A DNA stretch of 64,000 nucleotides from Noviherbaspirillum sp. UKPF54 (GCF_007874125.1 NZ_CP040128.1:868001-932000); one strand, 5' to 3'; shown: positions 16,301 through 25,476, counted from the first letter of the stretch. Made by a program: numbers and translations. Notes: generated by a model not told the origin, from the letters alone.

Positions 16301-16873
16301 ATGTCCAATAAAGTAGATGGGCTGGATGCGCGTATCGGTGCGCGGATCAGGATTGAGCGGGAGAGCAGGGGGTGGTCGCTCAGCGAGCTTGCCGAACGTT
16401 CCGGAGTCTCGCGGGCAATGATTCACAAGATCGAAAGAGCGGAAAGCAGTCCCACGGCAACGGTTCTCGGCAGATTGTCAGGCGCATTCAGCCTCAGCAT
16501 GTCGACCTTGCTTGCCAGGGCTGAGATGCCGGAGGGACGGCTCCTGCGCAAGAAGGATCAACCTGTCTGGGTCGATCCCGTAAGCGGCTATGTGCGCCGG
16601 CACGTTTCGCCACGCTCGGATCTGCCGCTGGACCTGGTGCATATCGAACTGCCCGCAGGCGCCGAAATTCCGATGCCGGCCTCGGCATACGCATTTCAGC
16701 GGCAACTGATCTGGGTGCTGAGTGGGGCGCTGGTGTTTGTCGAAGGCGCGACGCGCCATGAACTCGAGGAAGGCGACTGCCTGGAGTTAGGAGCGCCTGC
16801 CGACTGCATTTTCAAGAATGACAGCGACCATGCCTGTACCTATGCCGTTGCTGTTCTGCGAAACGAACGATGA
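16301..16873 (+). CDS. XRE-family regulator with C-terminal cupin domain
   Basis: A 190-residue protein. Residues about 10-65 are a lambda-repressor-like helix-turn-helix (IGARIRIERESRGWSLSELA, GVSRAMIHKIERAESSPT). Residues about 100-185 form a cupin barrel (VHIELPAGAEIPMP, WVLSGALVFVEG, LEEGDCLELG). Members of this class control amine, amino-acid or antibiotic metabolism and often act on the adjacent gene. Here the divergent neighbour is a GNAT acetyltransferase, so self-regulation plus control of that gene is the simple reading. The mRNA is probably leaderless. Confidence 0.92.
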   Translation: MSNKVDGLDARIGARIRIERESRGWSLSELAERSGVSRAMIHKIERAESSPTATVLGRLSGAFSLSMSTLLARAEMPEGRLLRKKDQPVWVDPVSGYVRRHVSPRSDLPLDLVHIELPAGAEIPMPASAYAFQRQLIWVLSGALVFVEGATRHELEEGDCLELGAPADCIFKNDSDHACTYAVAVLRNER

Positions 16874-16964
16874 AGCGACGGTGCTCATTGCGCGTCCTGT
16901 TCGCAGCGACGCAAACCGATCGCCTGGCCAGCGGCATTCCTGAAGCGCCGGGGTGGCAGTAACT

Positions 16965-17936
16965 TCAGCGCAGCCCGCCCGGGGTTGTGCCGAATTCGCG
17001 CTTTACCAATTTGCGTAATGCCGTTCCGTCCTGATATCCGATTTTCTCGGCTATGGCATCGATAGATAACGCTGTCGTTTCAATCAGATGCACGGCGTGC
17101 ATTAATTTGCGGCGCTGAATAAATTTGACTGGGGATACGCCTGTGGCCAACTGGATTCTCCGCGCCAGCGTCCTCCCGGACATCGCCAGTTCGGACGACA
17201 ATGCCGTTACGCTGATGGGAACCGACAAATGGGCGTCGATCCATCGTTCCGCAGCAAGCACGGTCTGGTCCATATGCTGCATATGCGTCTGTATCATGTA
17301 CCTTGCTTGTGAAGTACGCTGGTCAATCAATAAATAGCGCGAGCATAAATGCGCAATTGACGCGCCCATCGTGTCGGCCACAATCGCCAACGCAAGATCC
17401 AGCTGCGCAAAGGCGGAGCCGGCTGTCAGGAATTGGCCGTCGCGCACCAGCATCCTTGATTCATCCAGCCTGATGTCGGGGTACCGGGTTCGAAAGATCT
17501 GGGAAAGCCACCACGTCGTCGTCGCAGCGCACCCCGACAACATGCCGGATTCTGCAAGAAGAAAAACAGATGAACAGGCTGCGCTAATTTTTGACTGCGC
17601 CTTGCCGCAAGCCTGCAGCAATCGCATGGCTTCGATCGCGTCTTTTTTTGCAAGCCGGGCAGTAATTTCCTTATCGGACGTTAGACCTGCGCCCGGGAGA
17701 ACGATCCAATTCGGCTTGGACCGTGACGCGATTACTTCTTTGAAGGTCATATCCGCCGTCAGTCGCAGTCCCGCGCCGGTTTTTATGCATTTCTTGTATC
17801 CGGCGGTAACGATGCGGATCTTGTCCTTCCTGCCCGCGCCGGCAAGGAAGGTGCATCCGGCTTTCAACGTATCGAGCGTAATGGAAAGGCCGGAGTCCAT
17901 CACACCATCCAGTGCCAATATCAAGATCGTTTGCAT
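16965..17936 (-). CDS. GlxA-type regulator: DJ-1/PfpI domain with AraC helix-turn-helix
   Basis: A 323-residue transcription factor. The first half is a DJ-1/PfpI-like amidotransferase fold (ILALDGVMDSG, IVLPGAG, ISAACSSVFLLAESGML with a nucleophile-elbow Cys). The last 100 residues form an AraC-type double helix-turn-helix (SVTALSSELAMSGRTLARRIQLATGVSP, AEKIGYQDGTALRKLVKREFGTTPG). The ATG at 17934-17936 is chosen at the start of the DJ-1 domain; an in-frame ATG 14 codons earlier has a GAGGG placed too close. The gene diverges from a dienelactone-hydrolase gene 93 bases away, which is its likely target. Confidence 0.9.
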   Translation of the reverse strand: MQTILILALDGVMDSGLSITLDTLKAGCTFLAGAGRKDKIRIVTAGYKKCIKTGAGLRLTADMTFKEVIASRSKPNWIVLPGAGLTSDKEITARLAKKDAIEAMRLLQACGKAQSKISAACSSVFLLAESGMLSGCAATTTWWLSQIFRTRYPDIRLDESRMLVRDGQFLTAGSAFAQLDLALAIVADTMGASIAHLCSRYLLIDQRTSQARYMIQTHMQHMDQTVLAAERWIDAHLSVPISVTALSSELAMSGRTLARRIQLATGVSPVKFIQRRKLMHAVHLIETTALSIDAIAEKIGYQDGTALRKLVKREFGTTPGGLR

Positions 17937-18029
17937 TTGTCCATTTTGGCATGAAATGAGTCGAATTTGACAAGTCATCCCTCGACTGTACGGAGCTAGA
18001 CTGCGATCTATCCATGACAGGAGACGCAG

Positions 18030-18863
18030 ATGCCAACTATCAAGACAGCGAGCCAGAGCCTGAATGAAGACGATCCGCTCGACGACTTCGAGCGCCGCCA
18101 GATCACTCTCAATGAAATCACAAAGGCAGTCTACGTGGCGGGCGACGGGCCAGCGGTGATCGTGATGACGGAGATGCCGGGCATTAGCCCGCACGTTGCG
18201 CGTTTCAGCAGATGGGTGCGGGACGCGGGTTTCACGGTGTATATGCCTTCTCTGTTCGGCCGCGACGGCGCGGTGCCGGGCGTTGATGAAGGCATTGCCA
18301 CGTTCAAGCGGGCTTGCGTCAGCGCGGAATTCCGTGCGTTCGCCACCAACCAATCAAGCCCGGTAACACAGTGGCTGCGTACGCTCGCCAGATTTGCGCA
18401 TCAGGAGTGCGGCGGGCCGGGCGTCGGGGCGATCGGCATGTGCTTCACCGGTAACTTTGCATTGTCGATGATGCTTGAGCCATCGATGCTCGCGCCGGTA
18501 GTATGCCAGCCGTCGCTTCCCCTGGATGATCCTGCCGGAATCAACATGGCCCCCGAAGAACTGGCGAGCGTCCGGCAACGCCTGGAACGGGAAGATCTGA
18601 CCGTTATCGCCTACCGGTTTGAAGGCGACAAGCACTGCAAGGCACAGCGATTTGCAGCCTACACCGAAGCACTCGGCGAGCGGTTCGTAGCGCGTGTCCT
18701 GCCTGACAATGCGGCCAACCCGAATACGCCACCGTTCTTCGACAAGGTCGTGGCAAGTCCCCATAGTGTGGTGACCGCCCATCTGATAGACGAAGCGGGG
18801 CAGCCGACGCTTGCGGCGCGCGATGAAATACTGGCGTTCTTTACGCTTCGGCTCGGCAAATGA
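18030..18863 (+). CDS. Dienelactone hydrolase family protein
   Basis: A 277-residue alpha/beta hydrolase. The nucleophile elbow is GAIGMCFTGNFA, with Cys in place of Ser as in dienelactone hydrolases. A glutamate lies in VIVMTEMPGI, matching the Glu that activates the Cys in that family, and a candidate catalytic His is in SPHSVVTAHL. The substrate is unknown; the family also acts on ester and lactone intermediates outside chlorocatechol breakdown. A GGAGA ribosome site precedes the ATG. Divergent position from the GlxA-type regulator suggests inducible expression. Confidence 0.9.
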   Translation: MPTIKTASQSLNEDDPLDDFERRQITLNEITKAVYVAGDGPAVIVMTEMPGISPHVARFSRWVRDAGFTVYMPSLFGRDGAVPGVDEGIATFKRACVSAEFRAFATNQSSPVTQWLRTLARFAHQECGGPGVGAIGMCFTGNFALSMMLEPSMLAPVVCQPSLPLDDPAGINMAPEELASVRQRLEREDLTVIAYRFEGDKHCKAQRFAAYTEALGERFVARVLPDNAANPNTPPFFDKVVASPHSVVTAHLIDEAGQPTLAARDEILAFFTLRLGK

Positions 18864-19009
18864 AGCTGGAGCGTGACAGGCACGGTGCAGCCCAAAGCGG
18901 ACATGCGACGACATAAAAGCGACTGCTTGCATGCCTTTTCCTTGTGGAGCGCTCACTTGACGGATAATAGCGGCTACATCATTTTGAGCAGCGGTTTTAA
19001 AGAACTCCC

Positions 19010-21214
19010 ATGGAAATTAAGGTCAATTTTCTCGACAAGCTTCGCCTCGAAGCCAAGTTTGATGATTTCACGGTGGTGGCCGACCAGCCTATCCGCTACA
19101 AGGGAGATGGCTCGGCGCCCGGTCCCTTCGATTACTTTCTGGCCTCGTCGGCTTTGTGTGCGGCTTACTTTGTGAAATTGTATTGCAACACTCGCAACAT
19201 CCCGACCGAAAATATCCGCCTGTCGCAAAACAACATTGTTGATCCGGAAAACCGCTACAAGCAGATTTTCAAGATTCAGGTCGAGTTGCCGCCGGATATT
19301 TCTGCTCACGACCGCCAGGGGATTTTGCGCTCCATTGAACGTTGTACAGTGAAAAAAGTGGTGCAGACCGGTCCCGAGTTCGTGATCGAAGAGGTCGAGA
19401 ACCTGGATGCCGATGCGCAGTCGTTGCTGACATTGAAACCGGCTCCCGACGCCAGCACCCATATTCTGGGCAAGGATCTGCCATTGGAGCAAACCATCGC
19501 CAATATGTCCGGCCTGCTGGCCGGCTTGGGCATGAAGATTGAAATCGCTTCGTGGCGCAATATCGTTCCCAATGTGTGGTCGCTGCATATCCGCGATGCG
19601 CATTCGCCGATGTGTTTTACAAATGGCAAGGGCGCGACCAAGGAAAGCGCGCTGGCGTCGGCACTGGGAGAGTTTATCGAGCGCCTGAATTGCAACCATT
19701 TCTATGGCGGGACGTTCTGGGGCGAAGACATCGGCAATGCGCCGTTTGTCCATTACCCGAACGAGCGCTGGTTCAAGCCGGGCCGTAAAGATGCGCTGCC
19801 GGCTGACATTCTCGATGAATACTGCCGGCCCATTTACGACCCCGACGGCGAGCTGCGCGCCTCGCACCTCATCGACACCAACTCGGGAAATGTGAAACGC
19901 GGTATCTGCTCGCTGCCGTTTGTGCGGCAGTCGGACGGTGAAGTGGTGTATTTCCCGTCCAACCTGGTCGAAAACCTTTACGGCAGCAATGGCATGAGTG
20001 CCGGTAATACGCTGGCCGAAGCGCAAGTGCAATGCTTGTCCGAGATTTTTGAACGGGCGGTAAAGCGCGAAATCCTAGAAGGCGAACTGGCACTGCCTGA
20101 TGTGCCGCAGGACGTGCTGGCGAAATACCCTGGCATCCTGGCCGGCATTCAAGGGTTGGAAGAGCAGGGCTTTCCGGTGCTGGTGAAGGATGCATCGCTG
20201 GGTGGAAAGTACCCGGTGATGTGCGTCACCTTGATGAACCCGCGTACTGGCGGTGTCTTTGCTTCGTTCGGCGCGCATCCGAGCTTCGAAGTGGCGCTGG
20301 AGCGCAGCCTGACTGAACTGCTGCAGGGCCGCAGTTTTGAAGGCTTGAACGATCTGCCTCAGCCCACCTTTGTCAGTGAAGCTGTGACTGAGCCAAACAA
20401 CTTTGTTGAACACTTCATTGACTCCAGCGGCGTGGTGTCGTGGCGCTTTTTCAGCGCCAAGGCGAATTTCGAATTTGTCGAGTGGGATTTTTCCGGCCAG
20501 GGCGAGAAGTCCAACGCCGAGGAAGCCGCGACCTTGTTCGGCATTCTGAAAGACATGGGCAAAGAAGCGTACATGGCGGTGTATGACCAGCTCGGCGCCG
20601 TTGCTTGCCGGATTCTGGTGCCCGGCTATTCCGAAATTTATCCCATCGAAGATCTGGTCTGGGATAACACCAACAAGGCGCTGTTGTTCCGCGAAGATAT
20701 CCTGAACTTGCACCGCCTGGACGATGCAAGTCTGGAAGCGTTGCTCGAGCGGTTGGATAACAACGAGCTCGATGAATACTCCGACATCGCCACGTTGATC
20801 GGCATCGAATTTGACGAGAATACAGTCTGGGGACAGCTGACGGTCCTCGAATTGAAGCTGCTCATTCATCTCGCCTTGCAGCAACTGGAAGAGGCGCACG
20901 AGCTGGTAGGCGGTTTCTTGCAGTACAACGACAACACGGTCGAGCGCCGGTTGTTTTATCAAGCCTTGGACGTGGTGCTGGAGGTGCTGCTCGACGACGA
21001 GCTTGAACTGGACGATTACGTGGTCAATTTCCGCCGGATGTATGGCAATCCGCGGATGGATGCGGTGCTGGGCTCGGTGGACGGCAGCGTGCGCTTCTTT
21101 GGCTTGACGCCAACCAGCATGAAACTGGAGGGGCTCGACCGGCACCACCGCCTGATCGACAGCTACAAGAAAGTGCATGCGGCACGCGGCAATGTAGCGG
21201 CCACAGTCGGCTAG
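19010..21214 (+). CDS. OsmC-YcaO fusion protein
   Basis: A 734-residue two-domain protein. Residues 1 to about 140 are an OsmC/Ohr-like domain (FDYFLASSALCAAYFVK, then IERCTVKKV) with both cysteines that mark peroxide-reducing OsmC proteins. Residues about 155-734 follow E. coli YcaO closely through IEEASW-like IEIASWRNIVPNVWS, CFTNGKGATKESALASALGEF.ERL, SNGMSAGNT and ASFGAHPSFEVALERS. YcaO uses ATP to activate amide backbones and in E. coli supports RimO in methylthiolation of ribosomal protein S12. The C-terminal helical part of E. coli YcaO is also present. Fusion of the two is known in some proteobacteria, but its use is not established. Confidence 0.93.
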   Translation: MEIKVNFLDKLRLEAKFDDFTVVADQPIRYKGDGSAPGPFDYFLASSALCAAYFVKLYCNTRNIPTENIRLSQNNIVDPENRYKQIFKIQVELPPDISAHDRQGILRSIERCTVKKVVQTGPEFVIEEVENLDADAQSLLTLKPAPDASTHILGKDLPLEQTIANMSGLLAGLGMKIEIASWRNIVPNVWSLHIRDAHSPMCFTNGKGATKESALASALGEFIERLNCNHFYGGTFWGEDIGNAPFVHYPNERWFKPGRKDALPADILDEYCRPIYDPDGELRASHLIDTNSGNVKRGICSLPFVRQSDGEVVYFPSNLVENLYGSNGMSAGNTLAEAQVQCLSEIFERAVKREILEGELALPDVPQDVLAKYPGILAGIQGLEEQGFPVLVKDASLGGKYPVMCVTLMNPRTGGVFASFGAHPSFEVALERSLTELLQGRSFEGLNDLPQPTFVSEAVTEPNNFVEHFIDSSGVVSWRFFSAKANFEFVEWDFSGQGEKSNAEEAATLFGILKDMGKEAYMAVYDQLGAVACRILVPGYSEIYPIEDLVWDNTNKALLFREDILNLHRLDDASLEALLERLDNNELDEYSDIATLIGIEFDENTVWGQLTVLELKLLIHLALQQLEEAHELVGGFLQYNDNTVERRLFYQALDVVLEVLLDDELELDDYVVNFRRMYGNPRMDAVLGSVDGSVRFFGLTPTSMKLEGLDRHHRLIDSYKKVHAARGNVAATVG

Positions 21215-21572
21215 CGTTGCGTGTTCAGGCTGGATGCGATGACGCCATTCATCGCCCAGCACGAAATTATGTTCGAAACCCGGGCGTCAAGAAATTTGTG
21301 GCGAGCACCCAATCGCGACATGGAAAGAGACACGTTCCCCCTGAAAAGCATGCGGACGCTTTGATCGGGGGAGGCCCTTCGACGATGCCGACCTTTCGGG
21401 CTGGAACGCCCGAATGCGAGTCGGGCCTTGATCAGAGTTTAAATGCACGGGATAAGCTTCCTCTGCTCATCTCTGCGTCACTTGCGGCAGCGCGCCTACT
21501 TCCCCTCCCTCACAGGGATCGTGGCCGAGGACTATAATCGGCAGCTTCCGTGTCGTTCCTGCACTATCCATC
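21215..21572 (+). other. Intergenic stretch with a structured element, no gene seen
   Basis: No convincing coding sequence is present. Bases 21359-21437 can fold into a long stem: CTTTGATC pairs with GATCAGAG, AGGCCC with GGGCCT, and an internal hairpin forms from TTCGGGC and GCCCGAA (21395-21414). There is no T-run after it. It could be the 3' structure of the YcaO mRNA, a leader of the chloride transporter or a small RNA. Confidence 0.4.
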
Positions 21573-23009
21573 TTGTCATCAACTTCCTCCCATACAAAGG
21601 TGCCACGACAAGCGTCTGCGCGATCCCGTCTTGTCGGCTCCATCCGTCGCCGCGCGCGCCACACACTTAGAATCTCCCGTCACGGCATCCGCTATGCGGT
21701 TTTCCTGGCTGGCGCGGCATGCGTCGCCGCGGTTTCAATGGCCTTTGCCTGGCTAGCTGAGAAGGCGCTCGACCTTAACCTCTTTGTCACGCACCGCTAT
21801 TGGTGGAGCGGCTTGCTGATGCTGCCGCTCGGCTTCGCCGCCCTGCGCTGGGTGACAGTCCGCTATGCGGCGCAGGCGCGCGGAAGCGGCATACCGCAGG
21901 TGATCGCGGCAATGGATATGCCGTCCCGCAGCGACCAGCAGCGCCTACTGGTCGCGCTGCCGCAAGCGCTCTGGAAGATCGTGCTCACGGCCGGCGGCCT
22001 CGCGATCGGCGCGTCGATCGGCCGCGAAGGCCCTTCGGTGCAAGTCGGCGCCGCAGTCATGCTGGCATGGGGGGCATGGTTGCATGAAAAGACGCGTGCA
22101 AACAGCAACTTGCGCATTGGCTTTCGCACCGACGCCCTGATTGCTGCCGGCGCGGCGGGAGGGCTTGCCGCCGCCTTCAACACGCCGCTGGCCGGTGTAG
22201 TGTTCGCCATCGAGGAGCTGGGGCGTGGCAGTGTGGTGCGCTTTGACCGGCTGGTGATGGCGGGCGTACTGACCGCGGGCTTCCTGACACTCGCGCTGCT
22301 CGGAAATAACTCGTATTTTCGCGTCGAACATACTTTCCTCGCGCTAAGCAACGACTGGCTGGGCGTGGTGCTGGCGGGAGTGGCGAACGGGGTACTTGGC
22401 GGGCTGTTCGCACGCCTTCTGTTGCGCGGTGCGCCGGGTCTTGTACCTTCCGGGTGGCGCCACCATACGCAACAGCACCCCATCGTGACGGCCGCCGCGT
22501 GTGGCCTGTTGGCTGCACTGCTTGGCCTGATCGCGCATGGCACCACCTACGGCACCGGCTATGCGCAAGCGTCGTCATTACTCAATGGCCACGAAAGCGG
22601 TAGCGACCTGTTCGGCATCGCGAAGCTGGCCTCTACCGTGCTGGCCTATGTCGCTGGTCTGCCAGGCGGCATCTTTACCCCCTCGCTTGCCATCGGCGCC
22701 GGCATCGGCGAACACCTTTCGGCGCTCTTCCCCGGTCATTTTGCGCCTGGCCTGCTGGCGCTGTTGTGCATGGCCGGCTTTCTCGCGGCCGCCACGCAGG
22801 CGCCGATCACTGCAACCGTCATTACGATGGAAATGACGCGTTCGCAAGACCTGACGCTCCTGCTCTTGGCCGTGACGGTGCTCGCCTCCTTCGTTTCGCG
22901 TCAGTTTTGCCCACGACCGTTCTACCATAGCGCCAGCCGCAACTTCCGCCGCGAAGCCGTGACATTGGCGCGCGCGAGCCACGAAACACGGGTGGAACCG
23001 CACGGTTAG
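21573..23009 (+). CDS. CLC-family chloride transporter, ClcB-like
   Basis: An inner-membrane CLC protein of up to 478 residues with about ten or more helices. Selectivity-filter motifs are GSGIPQV (Ser of the central site), GREGP (gating glutamate), GGIFTPSLAIG and the Tyr in RPFYHSAS. The pair EE in AGVVFAIEEL matches Glu202/203 of the E. coli antiporter, where Glu203 carries protons, so a Cl-/H+ exchanger is more likely than a channel. There is no CBS domain. The start is uncertain. The TTG at 21573 is the first possible codon and has no ribosome site, the next ATG falls inside the first helix, and a GTG at 21600 is an alternative. Confidence 0.88.
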   Translation: MSSTSSHTKVPRQASARSRLVGSIRRRARHTLRISRHGIRYAVFLAGAACVAAVSMAFAWLAEKALDLNLFVTHRYWWSGLLMLPLGFAALRWVTVRYAAQARGSGIPQVIAAMDMPSRSDQQRLLVALPQALWKIVLTAGGLAIGASIGREGPSVQVGAAVMLAWGAWLHEKTRANSNLRIGFRTDALIAAGAAGGLAAAFNTPLAGVVFAIEELGRGSVVRFDRLVMAGVLTAGFLTLALLGNNSYFRVEHTFLALSNDWLGVVLAGVANGVLGGLFARLLLRGAPGLVPSGWRHHTQQHPIVTAAACGLLAALLGLIAHGTTYGTGYAQASSLLNGHESGSDLFGIAKLASTVLAYVAGLPGGIFTPSLAIGAGIGEHLSALFPGHFAPGLLALLCMAGFLAAATQAPITATVITMEMTRSQDLTLLLLAVTVLASFVSRQFCPRPFYHSASRNFRREAVTLARASHETRVEPHG

Positions 23010-23103
23010 CCGTGCTGGCTCTGCGGTCATATCTTCAATTGACGGGCTGGTCGGCATCGACCGGCATGCCTGTCATCGTGCTTTCGTCCAGGCGAACGGC
23101 GGA

Positions 23104-23661
23104 CTAGCTCGACGATCGTGCAAATGCGACGAATCCCTGCAGGAACTGCTGCAGCTGCTCCCTGATTTTGTCGTCAATCAGGTTGCCCCCGGCATCGAAT
23201 ACCGAACCCGCGCGCGACACCATCAGCCTGCCGCCGAACCAGGGTCTTGTCCCGAGGGTGCGCAGGACGGGAAGCCAAGCTTCCTGGGCCAGGATGGTGC
23301 CGAAGCCTCCGGGCGATGCGCCGATCACGGCCGCCGGGCGATCGCGAAAGACGCGCGGGATATCCGCCGGCGGACGCGATAGCCAGTCGATCGCGTTCTT
23401 GAAGACGCCGGGGATGCCGTTGTTGTACTCCGGTGTCGCCAATAACAGGCCGGCCGCGCCCGCGATGCGATCCTTCAGGTCTTGCACCGCGGGTGGAATG
23501 CCTTCCGCCGCCTCGACATCGCCGTCATACAGCGGAATGTCCTTGATGGTGGCAATCTCGAGTTGCGAATCCTGTGGCATGAGTTGCGCGGCCGCGCGCA
23601 GCAATGCGCCGTTGAAGGAACCAGCGCGCAGGCTGCCGGAAATGCCGATGATCGTGGTCAT
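23104..23661 (-). CDS. NADPH-dependent FMN reductase (ChrR/YieF-like quinone reductase)
   Basis: A 185-residue flavodoxin-like reductase. The FMN phosphate loop is ISGSLRAGSFN and the second flavin contact ATPEYNNGIPGVFKNAIDW, both typical of the NAD(P)H-dependent FMN reductase family that reduces quinones and chromate. AGGA precedes the ATG. It is the last gene of a four-gene minus-strand run (pirin, unknown, OsmC, this one) divergent from a LysR regulator, which points to defence against quinones or electrophiles. Confidence 0.93.
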   Translation of the reverse strand: MTTIIGISGSLRAGSFNGALLRAAAQLMPQDSQLEIATIKDIPLYDGDVEAAEGIPPAVQDLKDRIAGAAGLLLATPEYNNGIPGVFKNAIDWLSRPPADIPRVFRDRPAAVIGASPGGFGTILAQEAWLPVLRTLGTRPWFGGRLMVSRAGSVFDAGGNLIDDKIREQLQQFLQGFVAFARSSS

Positions 23662-23703
23662 GTCTGTTCCTGCCTTTCCCTGGATAGGTAGTCTGGAAAA
23701 TGA

Positions 23704-24093
23704 TTACGGTGAAACTTCTTCCGTGACGATCCGGATCTCGCCTGAAAGCGTCTTGTGGACCGGGCACTTGTTCGCCACCGCTGTCAGCATGTCGCGCTGT
23801 TCAGGGCTCAGATCGCCAATATAGGCGATACGGCGCGTCAGCACATAAGCTTGCTCAAGCTTGCCGTGCTCGATGCGCACATCGATATCGTCCAGCGGCC
23901 AGCCCTTGCGCTTTGCATACATCGTCACGGTCAGTGCCGTGCATGCCGCGAGCGCGGCGGCAAGCAGGTCGTGCGGTTCCGGCCCCGTGTCTTCGCCGCC
24001 CAGCCCGGCAGGCGCGTCGGTCAATAAACGATGTGGTCCGATCTCGATTACATGCTGGAGCTTGCCTTGCCCGCGATGCACCCTGATTTCCAT
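23704..24093 (-). CDS. OsmC family peroxide-reducing protein
   Basis: A 129-residue OsmC/Ohr-fold protein. The two redox cysteines are in ALAACTALTVTMYAKRKGWPL and ANKCPVHKTL, the expected positions for a thiol peroxidase acting on organic or fatty-acid peroxides. A very strong AGGAGGAG ribosome site precedes the ATG at 24093. It follows the unknown 127-residue gene after 99 bases that contain a small TTCAC-CCG-GTGAA dyad, and it is 42 bases upstream of the FMN reductase gene. Confidence 0.92.
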   Translation of the reverse strand: MEIRVHRGQGKLQHVIEIGPHRLLTDAPAGLGGEDTGPEPHDLLAAALAACTALTVTMYAKRKGWPLDDIDVRIEHGKLEQAYVLTRRIAYIGDLSPEQRDMLTAVANKCPVHKTLSGEIRIVTEEVSP

Positions 24094-24192
24094 TTTTTTA
24101 TCTCCTCCTGTTGATTAACTACAACGCAATGTCACTCGAATTCGCGGATCCGGGCATGAATTTTTCACCCGGTGAAATCCGTGCGGGCGCCG

Positions 24193-24576
24193 TTACAGTG
24201 CGTCGAGTATCCGCCGCACGTCCGTATGCGCAATGACCACCGCCGGTTCGTCCTGTAACGCCGCCAGGTAGCGCGCCGCGAAGCCGGACGGCGCGCTTTC
24301 TCCCGGCACCAGCATCTTTTCGACCGATTCATGGACAGCGCGCGCATCCTCGGACGTCAGTTGGTCCTGGTCCAGCATCTCGTCAATCTCGACCATCATT
24401 TCGCTGAGTACATGCAGCCAGTCGAAATCCGGATGACGGGTCAGCAGCTGGAGCAGCTGACCGGGGGCGACCGCGCCCCATTGCTTTTCATACTCACGTC
24501 GGACCACCTGCACCAAGGCCTGGTGCAGGTCGCGCATTGCGCGCGCCAGGTCGCTCAACGCTTTTCGCTTGTCCAT
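24193..24576 (-). CDS. Conserved hypothetical protein, 127 aa, in redox operon
   Basis: A soluble, mostly helical, acidic protein (DLARAMRDLHQALVQVVRREYE, FDWLHVLSEMMVEIDEMLDQD). It has no cysteine and no signal peptide. I do not recognise a family of known function. It lies 26 bases downstream of the pirin gene in the LysR-linked operon. The pattern of helices and the tail AVVIAHTDVRRILDAL could suit a small regulatory or binding role, but nothing proves this. Confidence 0.75.
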   Translation of the reverse strand: MDKRKALSDLARAMRDLHQALVQVVRREYEKQWGAVAPGQLLQLLTRHPDFDWLHVLSEMMVEIDEMLDQDQLTSEDARAVHESVEKMLVPGESAPSGFAARYLAALQDEPAVVIAHTDVRRILDAL

Positions 24577-24602
24577 GTCAGCCTCCCGGATGGTCGGTCA
24601 AA

Positions 24603-25304
24603 TCAATACGGCAAGTCGAACAGCAAGACTTCGGCGTCCTCGGCCTGCGACAGGGCCACCAGGCTTTCGTCGCTCACCTTCAGCGCATCGCCGGATGCCA
24701 GCGCCGTGCCGTTGGCGGTCAAGCGCCCGCGGATGATGTGCACATATGCCGTGCGACCGGAAGCAAGTTCGTATTTCACGCTGTCGCCTCCATCAAGGAT
24801 TGCGGCATAGACGCGGGCATCCTGGTGCACCGATACCGAGCCATCCCTTCCATCCGGCGAAACGATCAGGCGCAACCGGCCGATTTTCGATTCCCGATCG
24901 AAGTGCTTTTCCTCGTAGCTCGGCGCGACATTCTGGACGTTCGGCTCGATCCAGATCTGCAGGAAGTGCACGCGCTCGCTTTGCGACGGGTTGTATTCGC
25001 TATGCAGAACTCCGGTGCCGGCGCTCATGCGCTGTACATCGCCGTAACGCAACACGGAGCCATTGCCCATGCTGTCCTTGTGTTCGAGCGCGCCGCTCAA
25101 CACATAGGAAATGATTTCCATGTTCCGATGTCCGTGGGGATCGAAACCGCCAGCCGGTTCGACGCGGTCTTCGTTGATCACGCGCAGCGGGCCGAAACCC
25201 ATCTGTTGCGGATCGTAGTAGTGCCCGAAGGAAAAGCTGTGGTTCGACTGCAGCCAGCCGAAATTGGCAGCACCGCGCTCATTGCTTTTGCGAACTTGCA
25301 ACAT
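24603..25304 (-). CDS. Pirin family protein (YhaK-like bicupin)
   Basis: A 233-residue bicupin. The start at 25304 follows AAAGGA. The N-terminal cupin carries the pirin metal site: FDPHGHRNMEIISYVLSG (His, His), then GTGVLHSEYN (His) and the Glu of the same site. The family includes quercetin 2,3-dioxygenases and the redox-sensing YhaK. A C-terminal cupin (VYAAILDGG, VHIIRGRL) lacks obvious metal ligands. It is the first gene of the operon facing a LysR regulator and is probably induced by an electrophile or oxidant. Confidence 0.93.
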   Translation of the reverse strand: MLQVRKSNERGAANFGWLQSNHSFSFGHYYDPQQMGFGPLRVINEDRVEPAGGFDPHGHRNMEIISYVLSGALEHKDSMGNGSVLRYGDVQRMSAGTGVLHSEYNPSQSERVHFLQIWIEPNVQNVAPSYEEKHFDRESKIGRLRLIVSPDGRDGSVSVHQDARVYAAILDGGDSVKYELASGRTAYVHIIRGRLTANGTALASGDALKVSDESLVALSQAEDAEVLLFDLPY

Positions 25305-25476
25305 GATTGATCCTTTCAAAATGGTTTATATTCGAAAATATTGAATGATGATTTTCAAGGATGGCGCCGGGTATGTGCTCATTGATTCCTGGGTATCCCT
25401 CGATGAGTTGTATTATTGCGGCTAAAGCTGGAAAACAAAAACGGAAAATTTACCAACCTATCATCGAAATTTTCGA

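Noticed and set aside
21217..21537. Possible 106-residue gene after the OsmC-YcaO gene
   Set aside because: No ribosome site, no recognisable motif, and it overlaps the structured intergenic element.
21215..21572. Fluoride riboswitch in front of the CLC gene
   Set aside because: The conserved fluoride-motif segments were not found, and the protein has chloride-type GSGIP and GREGP motifs rather than the fluoride-exporter type.
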